Notes: generated by a model not told the origin, from the letters alone. 17,584 bases of DNA from an uncultured Lachnospiraceae bacterium (GCA_910583815.1 CAJTZB010000034.1:1-17584); one strand, 5' to 3'. Counted from the stretch's first letter, positions 1 to 8,380 are shown. Numbers and translations are program-made.

Positions 1-567
1 AAGTTTTGCGCAGCCAAGGCTGTCTTTCTCCTTTGTTTCTTCTGCAGTCTTTTTCACGATTTCCCCAAGCAGACGGACAGCATCCATATTGATGCCCGTC
101 TTTGTAGAGCCGACATTGACGGAACTGCAGATGCGCTCTGTCACTGCAAGCGCTTTTGGAATCGAGCAAATCAGATTTTTATCTGCTTCTGTCATTCCTT
201 TGCAAACAAGTGCCGAATAGCCGCCAAGAAAATTGACGCCCACTTCCTTTGCTGCAGCGTCAAGCGTCTTTGCAATCGTCACAAAATCTTCTGGTGTTTT
301 GCATGCCGCGCCGCCTATCAGTGAAATCGGAGTAATAGAAATCCGTTTATTGACGACTGGGATTTTATACTCCTTTTCAATAGTATTCCCTGTTTCTACA
401 AGATTTTTTGCCACTGTCGTAATTTTGTGATAGATTTTTTTACAGCATTCTTCTAAGTCGCTGTCAATACAGTCAAGTAAACTGATACCAAGCGTAATTG
501 TCCTGACATCTAAGTTCGCCTTTTCTATCATCTGGTTTGTTTCAACTACTTCTGAAATATTAATCAC
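1..567 (-). CDS. PFL family protein (UPF0210/DUF711), N-terminal part, cut by window edge
   Basis: The 189 codons in view give the N-terminus of a UPF0210 (PFL-like, DUF711) protein; the family is about 450 residues long, so more than half lies outside the window. Family hallmarks visible are the opening INISEVVETNQMIEKANLDVRT, the segment TLGISLLDC, the segment NKRISITPISLIGG, and SSVNVGSTKTGINMDAV. I chose the GTG at 567 because the only nearby ATG (577) reads into a stop after five codons, and an AGGAGG lies 12 bases upstream of the GTG. The family resembles glycyl-radical pyruvate formate-lyases by name, but its function is not established. It follows the ACT-domain gene by 23 bases, a pairing conserved in Gram-positive bacteria, so the two probably work together, with the ACT protein as a likely ligand sensor (inference). 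No frameshift is seen in the visible part. Confidence 0.93.
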   Translation of the reverse strand, partial: MINISEVVETNQMIEKANLDVRTITLGISLLDCIDSDLEECCKKIYHKITTVAKNLVETGNTIEKEYKIPVVNKRISITPISLIGGAACKTPEDFVTIAKTLDAAAKEVGVNFLGGYSALVCKGMTEADKNLICSIPKALAVTERICSSVNVGSTKTGINMDAVRLLGEIVKKTAEETKEKDSLGCAKL

Positions 568-590
568 AGCTGTCCATTCCCTCCTATGGA

Positions 591-863
591 TTAGATGCGG
601 TGCATCATGTCAAAAATATCTTCTCTCTGCGCCTTGATTGCAACACCAATCTCATTGCCAAGCGCCTCCAGCTCTGTTGCTGCCACAAGAAAATCCTTTT
701 TTGTATTACTGATGTCTACAATCATCATCATATTGAAATATTCCTGTACAATCGTCTGGGAAATATCCAGAATATTGATATTGTTCTCTGCCAAATAAGC
801 ACACACCTTTGCGATAATTCCAACGCAGTCTTTTCCGACTACTGTAATCACTGCTTTTTTCAT
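591..863 (-). CDS. ACT domain-containing protein (UPF0237)
   Basis: A 90-residue protein made of a single ACT domain, the usual length for UPF0237. The first strand and glycine-rich turn (MKKAVITVVGKDCVGIIAKV) match the ligand-binding edge of ACT domains, followed by the helix with AENNINILDISQTIV and a second beta strand FNMMMIVDIS. An in-frame ATG lies seven codons upstream, but GGAGG sits six bases before the ATG at 863, so that start is preferred. The gene begins 18 bases after the stop of the WalJ-like gene and is followed at 23 bases by the PFL/UPF0210 gene, so all three are probably co-transcribed. ACT domains usually bind amino acids and regulate partner enzymes. The ligand here is unknown, and a regulatory role toward the PFL protein is inferred from their conserved adjacency only. 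Confidence 0.93.
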   Translation of the reverse strand: MKKAVITVVGKDCVGIIAKVCAYLAENNINILDISQTIVQEYFNMMMIVDISNTKKDFLVAATELEALGNEIGVAIKAQREDIFDMMHRI

Positions 864-880
864 AATAATCCTCCATCCCA

Positions 881-1678
881 TCAATCTGTCGTCAGCATAT
901 CGGACAGTGTATCCCTTGGCGCTACCATAAGTGATGGCAATGCCTCCTGTCCAAGTTTCATCAAAAGTTCTGCCCTAACCGTTTCATAAGCAAGTTCCGG
1001 GTAGTTATTTTCTTTACTCAGATGCGCCAGCACAACATGCTTCAGCCCTTTGTGATGCAGCCTGCAAATCAGCTCTGCGGCAGCATCATTGGAAAGATGC
1101 CCGCATTCTCCCAAAATTCTCTGCTTTAAATAATATGGGTATGTCCCAACCATCAGCATATTTACGTCATGGTTCGCTTCTAAATACAAAAGCGACGAGC
1201 CGTCCAGATGCATCCTGATTCTTTCATCATACATGCCAAGGTCCGTCGCCATGCCGATTTTCCTGCCGTCTGCCCGAAATTCATATGCCACAGGATTTGC
1301 CGCATCATGTGATATGGAAAATGGCATTACCTCAATATCTCCGACTGTCACTGGTATTTCTGGCAGAAGCGGACAAAACAGAGAGGCATTCACTTTTCCG
1401 ATATTGGTCTTTCCGTTTTGCATTGCAGCAAACGTCTCTTTTGTCCCATACAGCGGAATGTTGTATTTTCTTGCAAGTACACCAATGCCTTGTATATGAT
1501 CGGAATGCTCATGGGTAATAAATATTCCCTTTAGTTCCGCCGGCAAAACATCTATATGTTTTAAACCTTCTTCTATTCTTCTTCCACTGATTCCTGCATC
1601 CACGAGCAGATGTGTGGAAGCATGTCCAATGTAAATACAGTTTCCACTGCTGCCGCTTGCTATGCTGCATAATTTCAT
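881..1678 (-). CDS. walJ: WalJ/YycJ-type MBL-fold metallo-hydrolase
   Basis: A 265-residue metallo-beta-lactamase-fold hydrolase of the YycJ/WalJ family. The N-terminus (MKLCSIASGSSGNCIYI) and the metal-binding motif H56-E-H58-S-D60-H61 are clear. A further metal-ligand His is likely in FSISHDA and another in VVLAHLSKENN near the C-terminus. In Bacillus the gene sits at the end of the walRK operon and its product has been linked to DNA metabolism and exonuclease activity. Here there is no walRK; the gene instead follows an FtsA-like ATPase with 15 bases between stop and start, and precedes the ACT gene by 17 bases. The start at 1678 has AAGGA about ten bases upstream. Assignment to the family is firm. 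The cellular role in this organism is inferred from homology only. Confidence 0.9.
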   Translation of the reverse strand: MKLCSIASGSSGNCIYIGHASTHLLVDAGISGRRIEEGLKHIDVLPAELKGIFITHEHSDHIQGIGVLARKYNIPLYGTKETFAAMQNGKTNIGKVNASLFCPLLPEIPVTVGDIEVMPFSISHDAANPVAYEFRADGRKIGMATDLGMYDERIRMHLDGSSLLYLEANHDVNMLMVGTYPYYLKQRILGECGHLSNDAAAELICRLHHKGLKHVVLAHLSKENNYPELAYETVRAELLMKLGQEALPSLMVAPRDTLSDMLTTD

Positions 1679-1693
1679 ATGTATCGTATCCTT

Positions 1694-3742
1694 CTATTTC
1701 CAATATAATTCCAGTTCATCTCCGGCTTCTAACTTATCCGTGAACGCCGCTTTTTCTCCGTTTCTTGTCATCACAACTTCGGCACCATGCGCCTTACTTG
1801 AGTCAAACGGATAGAAATCCAAGACATCCACAAAGCAATACGTTTCTTTTCCGCGAAGCACAACCGGAGTATGGTTGACAATCACCATAAGTTCTCTGCC
1901 CTTTGTCTTGTTTTCTTCTGAAGGCAGTTCCTTTTCTGTTTCAGCTTTTGACATAGGCTGGCTGGCAATAATGTCCCCCAGGTCTTCTGCTTCATTGAGC
2001 AGAGGGCATTCGACCATAAAGTTTTCGTATACTTTTTCATCTTTTCCCGCCGCCATATGGTTGACTAAAATATTCTCTGTATATGGAATATCCATAAACT
2101 CAAGCAGCTGCCCAAGCGTATAATAGCCAAGGATGCTCAGTTCGTCTCCTTCCTTGATGCTATAATATCCGGAGACCATATGCCCATTTGCCAGAATGAA
2201 CTTCGGGCAGACGACCTGTTTTCCGTTGACTATAAAAGAGATGGCAGAACGGTATTCCGGAAGCTGCCTTACTTCATATTCTGCTGCCTTGCCGACCGTA
2301 GATTCCTGAATAGTGATTTCGTCATTCGCCTGAATCTGCGTATTAGCGGCGCCCGGCCTGCTATTTACAAGAATAGCTGCTGCTTCGCCTGCCTCTCCCC
2401 GCACCATACGCTTATTTCCGTTCAATGTAAAATTCAGTTCCTTGCCCCGGCGCGGAAATAAATATTCGTTTGGAAAACCAAGCTGCATTGCTGCATCAAT
2501 CACAGTCAGCTTGTTGTTGTCATATAGTTTGACACTCTCTCCATTGACTGTGACAAAAATAAAATTATTTTTCTTTTCATAATAATTCAGGCAAATGCCA
2601 ATTGGCGTAACAAGTATTGGGTCTTTCTTAATATCCTCTTGTAAGAAACGTACAAAGCTAAGTACCTCTTCTCCACGAAGCGCCACACGTTCCTTTGGAA
2701 GCCCCAGATGTTTTGCCAGGCATTCTATATAGTCCGGAAACTTTCCGCCGCCGCCGACAATAAACACTGCGCTGACCGGCTTTCCTCCATTCAGTTCCAG
2801 AATCTGTTCTGCTACAAGCTTTGCCATGCGCTCCATAACAGGAAGCAGTTCCTCCCGCACTTTGGCAGGTGTTGTCTTTTGAGGCAGCCCCATAATATCT
2901 TTGTAAGCAATCGTCTTTTTCTTTGTCCCGGCAGCAAGCTTGATTTCCTCTGCTGTCGCAAAATCCACAAGATGCGCCCCTGCCAAAACTTCTGTCAGGG
3001 CATCCCCTGCCATCGGAATCATGCCGTATGCAACGATGCTTCCATCTTTTGTAATGGAAATATCGGAAGTTCCTGCACCAACATCTACAAGCGCAATGTT
3101 CAGAAGACGGAATTTCTCAGGAATCGCAACCTGAATTGCCGCAATCGGCTCCAGTGTCAGGTTTGCCACTTTAAGGCCCGCTTTCTCCACTGCTGTATAC
3201 AGGCCATCAATGACCTCATCCGGTAAAAACGTTGCCAGCACCTTTGCCCCGATTTTATTTGCTTTGTGGTCCTCCAGATTGGAAATCTGGAAACCGTTTA
3301 AATAGTAATGGATAACCGTATATGCCACGCAGTAATAGTTGATGCCTCCTCCGCGAGTCTCCTCTTTGATTCGCTGGTATGCATTTTCCACTCCTACAAG
3401 CTCAAGTGCACGGATCATCTCTGCAGTAACGGTCGTCTCCTGCAGAAACTCCGTTTCTGCCTCTGTTGTCACCGTTTTCAGCACGCGCCCTGCCGCAGCA
3501 ATACAGACTTCATTCAGCTTTCTGCCGACCTGACGTTCTAAGCTGCGTTTTACTTGTTCTATTGTCTCTGCGACCTTGGAAATATCGTGAATCTGTCCGT
3601 CCATCATGGCACGCGTCTCATGCATCTTGACTTCCTGTGCCACAACCGTAAAGTCGTTTAAAGTCTGCTTATAGCCAACCGTCCCGACAATGCTTCTCGT
3701 TCCAATATCAAGGCCAAATACGAGCTGTTCCGGCTTCTCCAT
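1694..3742 (-). CDS. FtsA/PilM-like actin-fold ATPase with beta-grasp-like C-terminal extension
   Basis: A 682-residue protein. Residues 1-385 are an FtsA/PilM-type actin-like ATPase: phosphate-1 loop at 10-22 (GLDIGTRSIVGTV), phosphate-2 at 217-231 (ALVDVGAGTSDISIT) and adenosine motif at 326-333 (VFIVGGGG). FtsA proper is about 400-440 residues. The remaining 300 residues contain three stretches that start with a strand and VNG-like turn (near 397-401, 503-507 and 620-624) and end with a GDEL or NDEI turn, which suggests repeated small beta-grasp-like domains. I see no obvious amphipathic membrane-targeting helix at the very C-terminus. An ATG seven codons upstream exists, but GGAGG lies five bases before the ATG at 3742. 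No ftsZ is adjacent; the neighbours are coaE (41-base gap) and the WalJ gene. A role in division or envelope assembly is likely from the family but not shown here. Confidence 0.85.
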   Translation of the reverse strand: MEKPEQLVFGLDIGTRSIVGTVGYKQTLNDFTVVAQEVKMHETRAMMDGQIHDISKVAETIEQVKRSLERQVGRKLNEVCIAAAGRVLKTVTTEAETEFLQETTVTAEMIRALELVGVENAYQRIKEETRGGGINYYCVAYTVIHYYLNGFQISNLEDHKANKIGAKVLATFLPDEVIDGLYTAVEKAGLKVANLTLEPIAAIQVAIPEKFRLLNIALVDVGAGTSDISITKDGSIVAYGMIPMAGDALTEVLAGAHLVDFATAEEIKLAAGTKKKTIAYKDIMGLPQKTTPAKVREELLPVMERMAKLVAEQILELNGGKPVSAVFIVGGGGKFPDYIECLAKHLGLPKERVALRGEEVLSFVRFLQEDIKKDPILVTPIGICLNYYEKKNNFIFVTVNGESVKLYDNNKLTVIDAAMQLGFPNEYLFPRRGKELNFTLNGNKRMVRGEAGEAAAILVNSRPGAANTQIQANDEITIQESTVGKAAEYEVRQLPEYRSAISFIVNGKQVVCPKFILANGHMVSGYYSIKEGDELSILGYYTLGQLLEFMDIPYTENILVNHMAAGKDEKVYENFMVECPLLNEAEDLGDIIASQPMSKAETEKELPSEENKTKGRELMVIVNHTPVVLRGKETYCFVDVLDFYPFDSSKAHGAEVVMTRNGEKAAFTDKLEAGDELELYWK

Positions 3743-3777
3743 ACGTTCCTCCGATATGTTCAATACCTTTTCGATTT

Positions 3778-3806
3778 ATTGTATCACAAATCTGCCATAG
3801 TTTCCA
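3778..3806 (-). promoter_or_regulatory. Candidate internal promoter for the FtsA-like gene
   Basis: Read on the minus strand, TGGAAA (3801-3806) and TACAAT (3778-3783) are separated by exactly 17 bases, and TGA precedes the -10, giving an extended -10 element. The -10 abuts the coaE stop codon and lies about 36 bases before the ATG of the FtsA-like gene. The -35 matches consensus at only four of six positions, so this is a candidate that could give the FtsA-like gene expression independent of the upstream genes. Confidence 0.35.
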
Positions 3807-4446
3807 GTCGTTCTTTTATTCGGCGTTTTGTCTCTTTGGCAGGCACATCGCCTGCTGCGTCCGAGTTATCTATTATAAAGTCTGTCCGTGCCCGAAATTC
3901 TTCATCGGAAAGCTGTCCGTCCAGAATGTTCTTTATTTTTTCTTTTGAGTACCCTCTGTTTTCCCTCATTCGCCGTATCCTGTCAGGCAAAAAAGCATAT
4001 ACATACCACACCTCATCACATAAATCGGAAAAACCAGCCTCCAGCAAAAGCGCTGCTTCAATCACCGCCACACCATGAAAGCCGGACTCTTGCAGCGCCA
4101 TAAGACGTTTCTCTGTTTCCATGCGCACCAGCGGATGCGTCAATGCATTTAAACGTTTCCTGCTCTCCGGCGTCGTCATTGCAATGCCTGCAAGTTTTTC
4201 TTTGGCAATCTCTCTTTTTGAAAAAGTCCCCTCGCGTTCTTCCTGCTCTTTTAAAATCTCTTCACCAAATTCACGAAGCAGCACCTGATAAGATGCTCCT
4301 CCCGGTTCCATCAGTTCATGTGCAATTTCATCACAATGCAGGAATTCCGTTGGAACAAGCGTCTTTATATATTCTACTACTGTAGATTTTCCACTCCCTG
4401 CTCCTCCGGTAATTCCGATTGTAAAGAAGCCTCTATTTTGTTTCAT
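3784..4446 (-). CDS. coaE: Dephospho-CoA kinase
   Basis: A 220-residue P-loop kinase that phosphorylates the ribose 3' hydroxyl of dephospho-CoA, the last step of coenzyme A synthesis in the cytosol. The Walker A loop is at residues 14-22 (GGAGSGKST), followed by HCDEIAHELMEPGG, which matches the conserved substrate-binding D-x-I/L-x-R/H region of CoaE. The HPLVR motif (THPLVRMETEKR) and the lid segment with RIRRMRENRGYSKEK are also characteristic. AGGAG lies about nine bases before the ATG. The start lies inside the end of polA (14-base overlap), so translation is probably coupled. The length is normal, at the upper end for Gram-positive CoaE, which is usually about 195-205 residues; the C-terminal tail contributes the extra residues. 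polA-coaE adjacency is common in Firmicutes. Confidence 0.96.
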   Translation of the reverse strand: MKQNRGFFTIGITGGAGSGKSTVVEYIKTLVPTEFLHCDEIAHELMEPGGASYQVLLREFGEEILKEQEEREGTFSKREIAKEKLAGIAMTTPESRKRLNALTHPLVRMETEKRLMALQESGFHGVAVIEAALLLEAGFSDLCDEVWYVYAFLPDRIRRMRENRGYSKEKIKNILDGQLSDEEFRARTDFIIDNSDAAGDVPAKETKRRIKERLETMADL

Positions 4447-7111
4447 ACCAGCTTGCTCCTGTCTTTACTTCTACCTCAAGCGGTACTTTAAGCTCGGCTG
4501 CTTCCATCATTTCCTTCCGCAAAAGTTCCTTCACCTGCTCTGCCTCTTCCTTCGGCGCCTCTATCAAAAGCTCATCGTGAATCTGCAGCAGAAGCTTTGA
4601 CTTTAGGCCTTGCTGCCGCAGCGCCCGCTCCACACGCAGCATCGCAAGCTTCATAATGTCCGCAGCAGTCCCCTGAATCGGAGAATTCATTGCAATACGC
4701 TCTCCAAAATTCCTCTGCATAAAGTTAGAAGAAGAGATTTCCGGAATTGGACGCCGCCTTCCATACATCGTTGTCACATAGCCGCATTCCTTTGCAGTTG
4801 CAACCAGTCCGTCCAAATAGGTTTTAATCCCAGGATATGTTTCAAAATACTGATGGATATAGGCTTCTGCCTCTTTTTTTGAAATATTTAAATCCTGTCC
4901 AAGCCCAAACGAACTGATTCCATATACGATTCCGAAATTTACCGCCTTCGCATTGCTGCGCTGTGCCGGTGTCACTTCATCAAATGGGATATGAAATACT
5001 TTGGAAGCTGTCATGCGATGAATATCCTGCTCTTCTTTGTACGCTTGAATCAGGCTCTCATCACCTGACAGATGCGCAAGAATCCGAAGCTCAATCTGAG
5101 AATAATCCGCATCCACAAACACACAGCCTTCCTTTGGTGTAAACAGTTTCCGAATCCGCCTGCCAAGCTCGATGCGGACAGGAATATTCTGCAGGTTTGG
5201 CTCTGTACTGCTTAGCCGCCCGGTTGCCGTAATCGTCTGATTAAACTTAGAATGGATTCTGCCATCCTCGGCAATACAGGCATCCAGTCCATCTGCATAT
5301 GTGCTTTTTAGTTTTGTCAGCTGCCGGTATTCCAGAATTTTTTCTACAATCGGATCTTCTGTCTTTAATTTTTCTAACACCTCGGCAGAAGTGGAATAGC
5401 CTGTCTTTGTCTTTTTGCCATACGGAAGCTTTAGCTTTTCAAACAGAACCACACCCAGCTGTTTTGGGGAGTTGATATTGAATTCTTCACCTGCCATATT
5501 ATAAATTTCCGCTTCCAGGCTGTCGATGCCTTCTTTCAGCGCATCGCCATATTCTTTTAAGGCTTCTTTGTTGACATGGATACCTGCTTTCTCCATCCCA
5601 TAAAGCGTAAAGACAAGCGGCATTTCTATTTCTTCAAACAGAGAGAGCATCCCTGTTTCTTTTAACTGCTCTTTTAAGGAAACGGCTCCCTTCGCTGCAA
5701 CGGCCGCCGTTCTTGCAAGCTGCCGGCAAGCTGCCGTATAATTTGCTTCGTCCCCTTGCAGAAAAGCCTGCGAAACCGTCTGTTTTCCAAGCAGGTCTTC
5801 TTCCGAAGGAATTGTCATTCCAAGATAGTCCCTTGCAATATCTACCACATGATAAGTGTCCTTTAACGGATTCAGCAAATATGCCGCAATCCCCAAGTCA
5901 AACAGCTTTGAACGCACGCTTTCTGCCGCATACCCCGCATATTTCTTTACATCAAACATCGAAATGCAGGCGCAGCATTCTGAAAGTTCAAAGGTACGCT
6001 CCCATAAAAGCTCATCAGAAAGAAATCCTTCCGGAACAAATAGGAACTGCCGCCCGGCAAGAGACAGCATAAGCGCATGCAATTCTTCCCCTTCTGCAAG
6101 CGGCGCAACACCAAGCACTGCGCTTCCTCCTGCTGCTTCTGCGGTTTTTCTCAGTTCACGGAAAGTATCTTCCGCAGTCCCCAGGTCAGAAATTTCCTGA
6201 TAGCTCTCTGGAAGCACATCCGAAGTCACCATTTCTTCCTCAGAAAGTGTAAACCTTGCAAGCAGCGATTTCATTTCCAGCTGTTTGAACATCTGGTATG
6301 CTTCTTTTGTAAAAATTGTTCCAATCTTTGCCTCATGATAGCTGAATGCAAGCTCACAGTCCGTTTTAATGGTAGCCAACGTCTTGCTTAAACGCGCCAA
6401 ATCCGCATGTTCCTTTAAGGACTGCTTTGCTTTGTTTGGCATCACCTCATCCACATGCTCCAATGTATTTTCTACGGTTTCAAACTGCTGCAGCAGTTTG
6501 GTTGCCGTTTTCTCTCCAATACCGGGCACTCCCGGAATATTATCAGATGCGTCTCCCATCAGGCCCTTTAAATCAATAATCTGCTCCGGACGCAATCCAT
6601 ACTTCTCTATCACATCGTTTGTATAGTAATCTTCAATTTCCGTGCCTCCCCGCTTCGTCTTTGGGATACGCACCTTAATCACGTCATCCGCAATCTGGAG
6701 CAAGTCCTTGTCACCTGAAACAAGCGACACTTCCATGCCATCCTTTTCTGCCTGTTTAGCAAGCGTGCCAAGGATATCGTCTGCCTCATAGCCCGGGCGC
6801 TCCAACTGCAAAATTCCCATTGCCCTTATAATGTCCTTTAGCACAGGAATCTGTTCTAACAGTTCCTCCGGCGTTCCTTTTCTGGTCCCTTTGTATTCTG
6901 CATACATCTCATGCCGGAACGTCGGGTGCTTCACATCAAATGCAATCGTGAGGTATTGTGGTTTTTCTTCTTCTAATATTTTAAATAAAATATTAAAGAA
7001 CCCCAAAATCCCATTTGTATGCCGCCCATCTGTTGTGGTCAGGTCCGGCAGTCCATAAAACGCACGGTTTACAATACTGTTTCCATCAATCAATACAAGC
7101 TTTTCTTTCAC
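4433..7111 (-). CDS. polA: DNA polymerase I
   Basis: An 892-residue family A polymerase for Okazaki fragment maturation and repair. Residues 1-290 form the 5'-3' exonuclease/flap domain (KLVLIDGNSIVNRAFY, YEADD at 108-112, SGDKDLLQ, GDASDNIPGVPGIGEKTA). Residues 310-490 correspond to the 3'-5' exonuclease fold, but the DxE metal ligands are absent (the equivalent strand reads VLGVAP at 332-337), so proofreading is presumably lost, as in Bacillus and Thermus PolA. Residues 500-892 are the polymerase: motif A with D669 (DADYSQIELR), motif B with R718, K722, F726 and Y730 (RSNAKAVNFGIVYG), and motif C with H845-D846-E847. The GTG at 7111 is chosen because AAAGGAAGG lies eight bases upstream and the protein then begins right at KEKLVLIDGNS; an upstream in-frame extension would overlap the preceding gene. 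The gene begins 16 bases after the zinc-finger gene and overlaps coaE. Confidence 0.97.
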   Translation of the reverse strand: MKEKLVLIDGNSIVNRAFYGLPDLTTTDGRHTNGILGFFNILFKILEEEKPQYLTIAFDVKHPTFRHEMYAEYKGTRKGTPEELLEQIPVLKDIIRAMGILQLERPGYEADDILGTLAKQAEKDGMEVSLVSGDKDLLQIADDVIKVRIPKTKRGGTEIEDYYTNDVIEKYGLRPEQIIDLKGLMGDASDNIPGVPGIGEKTATKLLQQFETVENTLEHVDEVMPNKAKQSLKEHADLARLSKTLATIKTDCELAFSYHEAKIGTIFTKEAYQMFKQLEMKSLLARFTLSEEEMVTSDVLPESYQEISDLGTAEDTFRELRKTAEAAGGSAVLGVAPLAEGEELHALMLSLAGRQFLFVPEGFLSDELLWERTFELSECCACISMFDVKKYAGYAAESVRSKLFDLGIAAYLLNPLKDTYHVVDIARDYLGMTIPSEEDLLGKQTVSQAFLQGDEANYTAACRQLARTAAVAAKGAVSLKEQLKETGMLSLFEEIEMPLVFTLYGMEKAGIHVNKEALKEYGDALKEGIDSLEAEIYNMAGEEFNINSPKQLGVVLFEKLKLPYGKKTKTGYSTSAEVLEKLKTEDPIVEKILEYRQLTKLKSTYADGLDACIAEDGRIHSKFNQTITATGRLSSTEPNLQNIPVRIELGRRIRKLFTPKEGCVFVDADYSQIELRILAHLSGDESLIQAYKEEQDIHRMTASKVFHIPFDEVTPAQRSNAKAVNFGIVYGISSFGLGQDLNISKKEAEAYIHQYFETYPGIKTYLDGLVATAKECGYVTTMYGRRRPIPEISSSNFMQRNFGERIAMNSPIQGTAADIMKLAMLRVERALRQQGLKSKLLLQIHDELLIEAPKEEAEQVKELLRKEMMEAAELKVPLEVEVKTGASWYETK

Positions 7112-7127
7112 TGCTCCATCCTTCCTT

Positions 7128-7478
7128 TCAGGTTCCGATGCTGACTCCGGTTGCTGCTGCAATAAAAAGTGCCACTCCGACATAGACCACCCATTTTACC
7201 AGATGTTCTTTTTTTGCTTTCGCCGCTGCCGCCTCTGTTTTTTCCAGACGTTTTTCAATATTTAAGAAAAAATTTCCTTTGACATCATCCTTGTAATCAA
7301 TCTGCATCAACGCAGCAGAAAAAGCGTAGTACGCCTCCAGCTCTTCTCTGCACTCCTTACAGTGCCGTACATGTTCCACAAACTCTTTTGCTTCGGGAAG
7401 CTCCATTTCTCCGGTGATATATGGTTTTATTTTCTGCCGTATTTCGTAACAGGATAGCTGTTTTTTACTTTTTCTCAT
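7128..7478 (-). CDS. Zinc-finger (zf-HC2-like) single-pass membrane protein, anti-sigma-like
   Basis: A 116-residue protein. The N-terminal half has C10 and the H36-x3-C40-x2-C43 pattern (HVRHCKEC), the signature of the putative zinc-finger domain of zinc-binding anti-sigma factors. A charged, Ala/Lys-rich helix (residues 72-94) leads to one transmembrane segment (95-113) and almost no extracellular part. Classic anti-sigma factors sit next to an ECF sigma gene, but none is present: the neighbours are proC (58-base gap upstream) and polA (16 bases downstream). The ATG at 7478 is preferred over upstream in-frame codons, which would extend into proC; GGAAAG and an AGGAG lie just upstream. It could be a small orphan membrane sensor or a scaffold rather than a true anti-sigma factor. 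Its function is not known. Confidence 0.8.
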   Translation of the reverse strand: MRKSKKQLSCYEIRQKIKPYITGEMELPEAKEFVEHVRHCKECREELEAYYAFSAALMQIDYKDDVKGNFFLNIEKRLEKTEAAAAKAKKEHLVKWVVYVGVALFIAAATGVSIGT

Positions 7479-7536
7479 TTTCTTTCCACATGCTCCTCTC
7501 TGCCGCCTTCCGGCCCAATATCCAAATTGCTTTGTC

Positions 7537-8337
7537 TTATGAAAGCTCACATGCCCGCCCATAGGCTGCTTTTACTGCCTCTATGGCAGCTCCTCTAAAT
7601 CCGGCAGACTCTAGTACGCTTATACCTGCAATCGTCGTGCCGCCGGGACTGCACACCGCATCTTTTAATTCTGCCGGATGTCTGCCGTCCTCTAACATCA
7701 GCTTGGCAGAACCAAGCAAAGTCTGTGCTGCATATTTCATCGCCCTCTCCCTTGGAAGCCCACAGGCAACCGCACCATCAGAAAGTGCCTCAAGAAACAG
7801 AAAAGCAAACGCTGTACCGCTACCCGAAAGGGCGCAGCCAGCGTCCATCCATCCTTCTGGAATCTCATCTATTTGTCCCATACCTTCCATGTAGTGGCAG
7901 AACTCCTGCCTCTCCTCTTTTGTTACTTTGGCATTTGCCGTAAACAAAAGCATACTTTCTCCGACTGCTGCCGCAATATTCGGCATCATTCTTATCACCG
8001 GATATTCCGTCTGAAGCATATGTTCTATTGTGCCAAGTTTCACACCTGCAGCCATGCTGACAAGAACAAATCTGTCCTTTCGTTCCCTTAATACCGGAGC
8101 AATTTCTGACAGCAATTCTGCCATAGCCTGCGGCTTTACACCAAGAAAAATATATCTGGACATTTTTGCAACATCGCAGTTTTCTCCTGCTGCACAGCCA
8201 AGTTCTTCTGCAAGGCGCTCTGCTGTTGCCTTTGTCCGGTTGGCAAGCAGAACCTCATCTGCAGAAATGCCTGCACATGCCGAACGCGCGAGTGCACTTC
8301 CCATATTCCCTGTTCCAATAAATCCAAGCTGATACAT
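7537..8337 (-). CDS. proC: Pyrroline-5-carboxylate reductase
   Basis: A 266-residue enzyme that reduces 1-pyrroline-5-carboxylate to L-proline with NAD(P)H, the last step of proline synthesis. The Rossmann nucleotide loop GFIGTGNMG is at residues 5-13, FLGVKPQ follows in the N-terminal domain, and the C-terminal signature is DAVCSPGGTTIAGI (SPGGTT at 230-235). The reading frame is open upstream to 8409, but those codons run through a stem-loop repeat. The ATG at 8337 has GGAG six bases upstream and gives the normal family length with the Rossmann strand right at the start. It follows proA by 196 bases, most of it taken by the stem-loop cluster, and completes the proBAC set. The length and motifs show no defects. 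Confidence 0.96.
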   Translation of the reverse strand: MYQLGFIGTGNMGSALARSACAGISADEVLLANRTKATAERLAEELGCAAGENCDVAKMSRYIFLGVKPQAMAELLSEIAPVLRERKDRFVLVSMAAGVKLGTIEHMLQTEYPVIRMMPNIAAAVGESMLLFTANAKVTKEERQEFCHYMEGMGQIDEIPEGWMDAGCALSGSGTAFAFLFLEALSDGAVACGLPRERAMKYAAQTLLGSAKLMLEDGRHPAELKDAVCSPGGTTIAGISVLESAGFRGAAIEAVKAAYGRACELS

Positions 8338-8380
8338 CCGAATCTCCATTCCGAGAACGTTTACGTCCTCTTTCTGTTTC

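Noticed and set aside
2708..3226. A 172-codon open frame on the plus strand
   Set aside because: It is the complement of the FtsA-like gene, with composition typical of an antisense shadow and no start signals.
7128..8337. ECF sigma factor partner for the zinc-finger protein
   Set aside because: The upstream gene is clearly proC and the downstream one polA; no sigma-70 region 2 or 4 motif occurs in any frame nearby.
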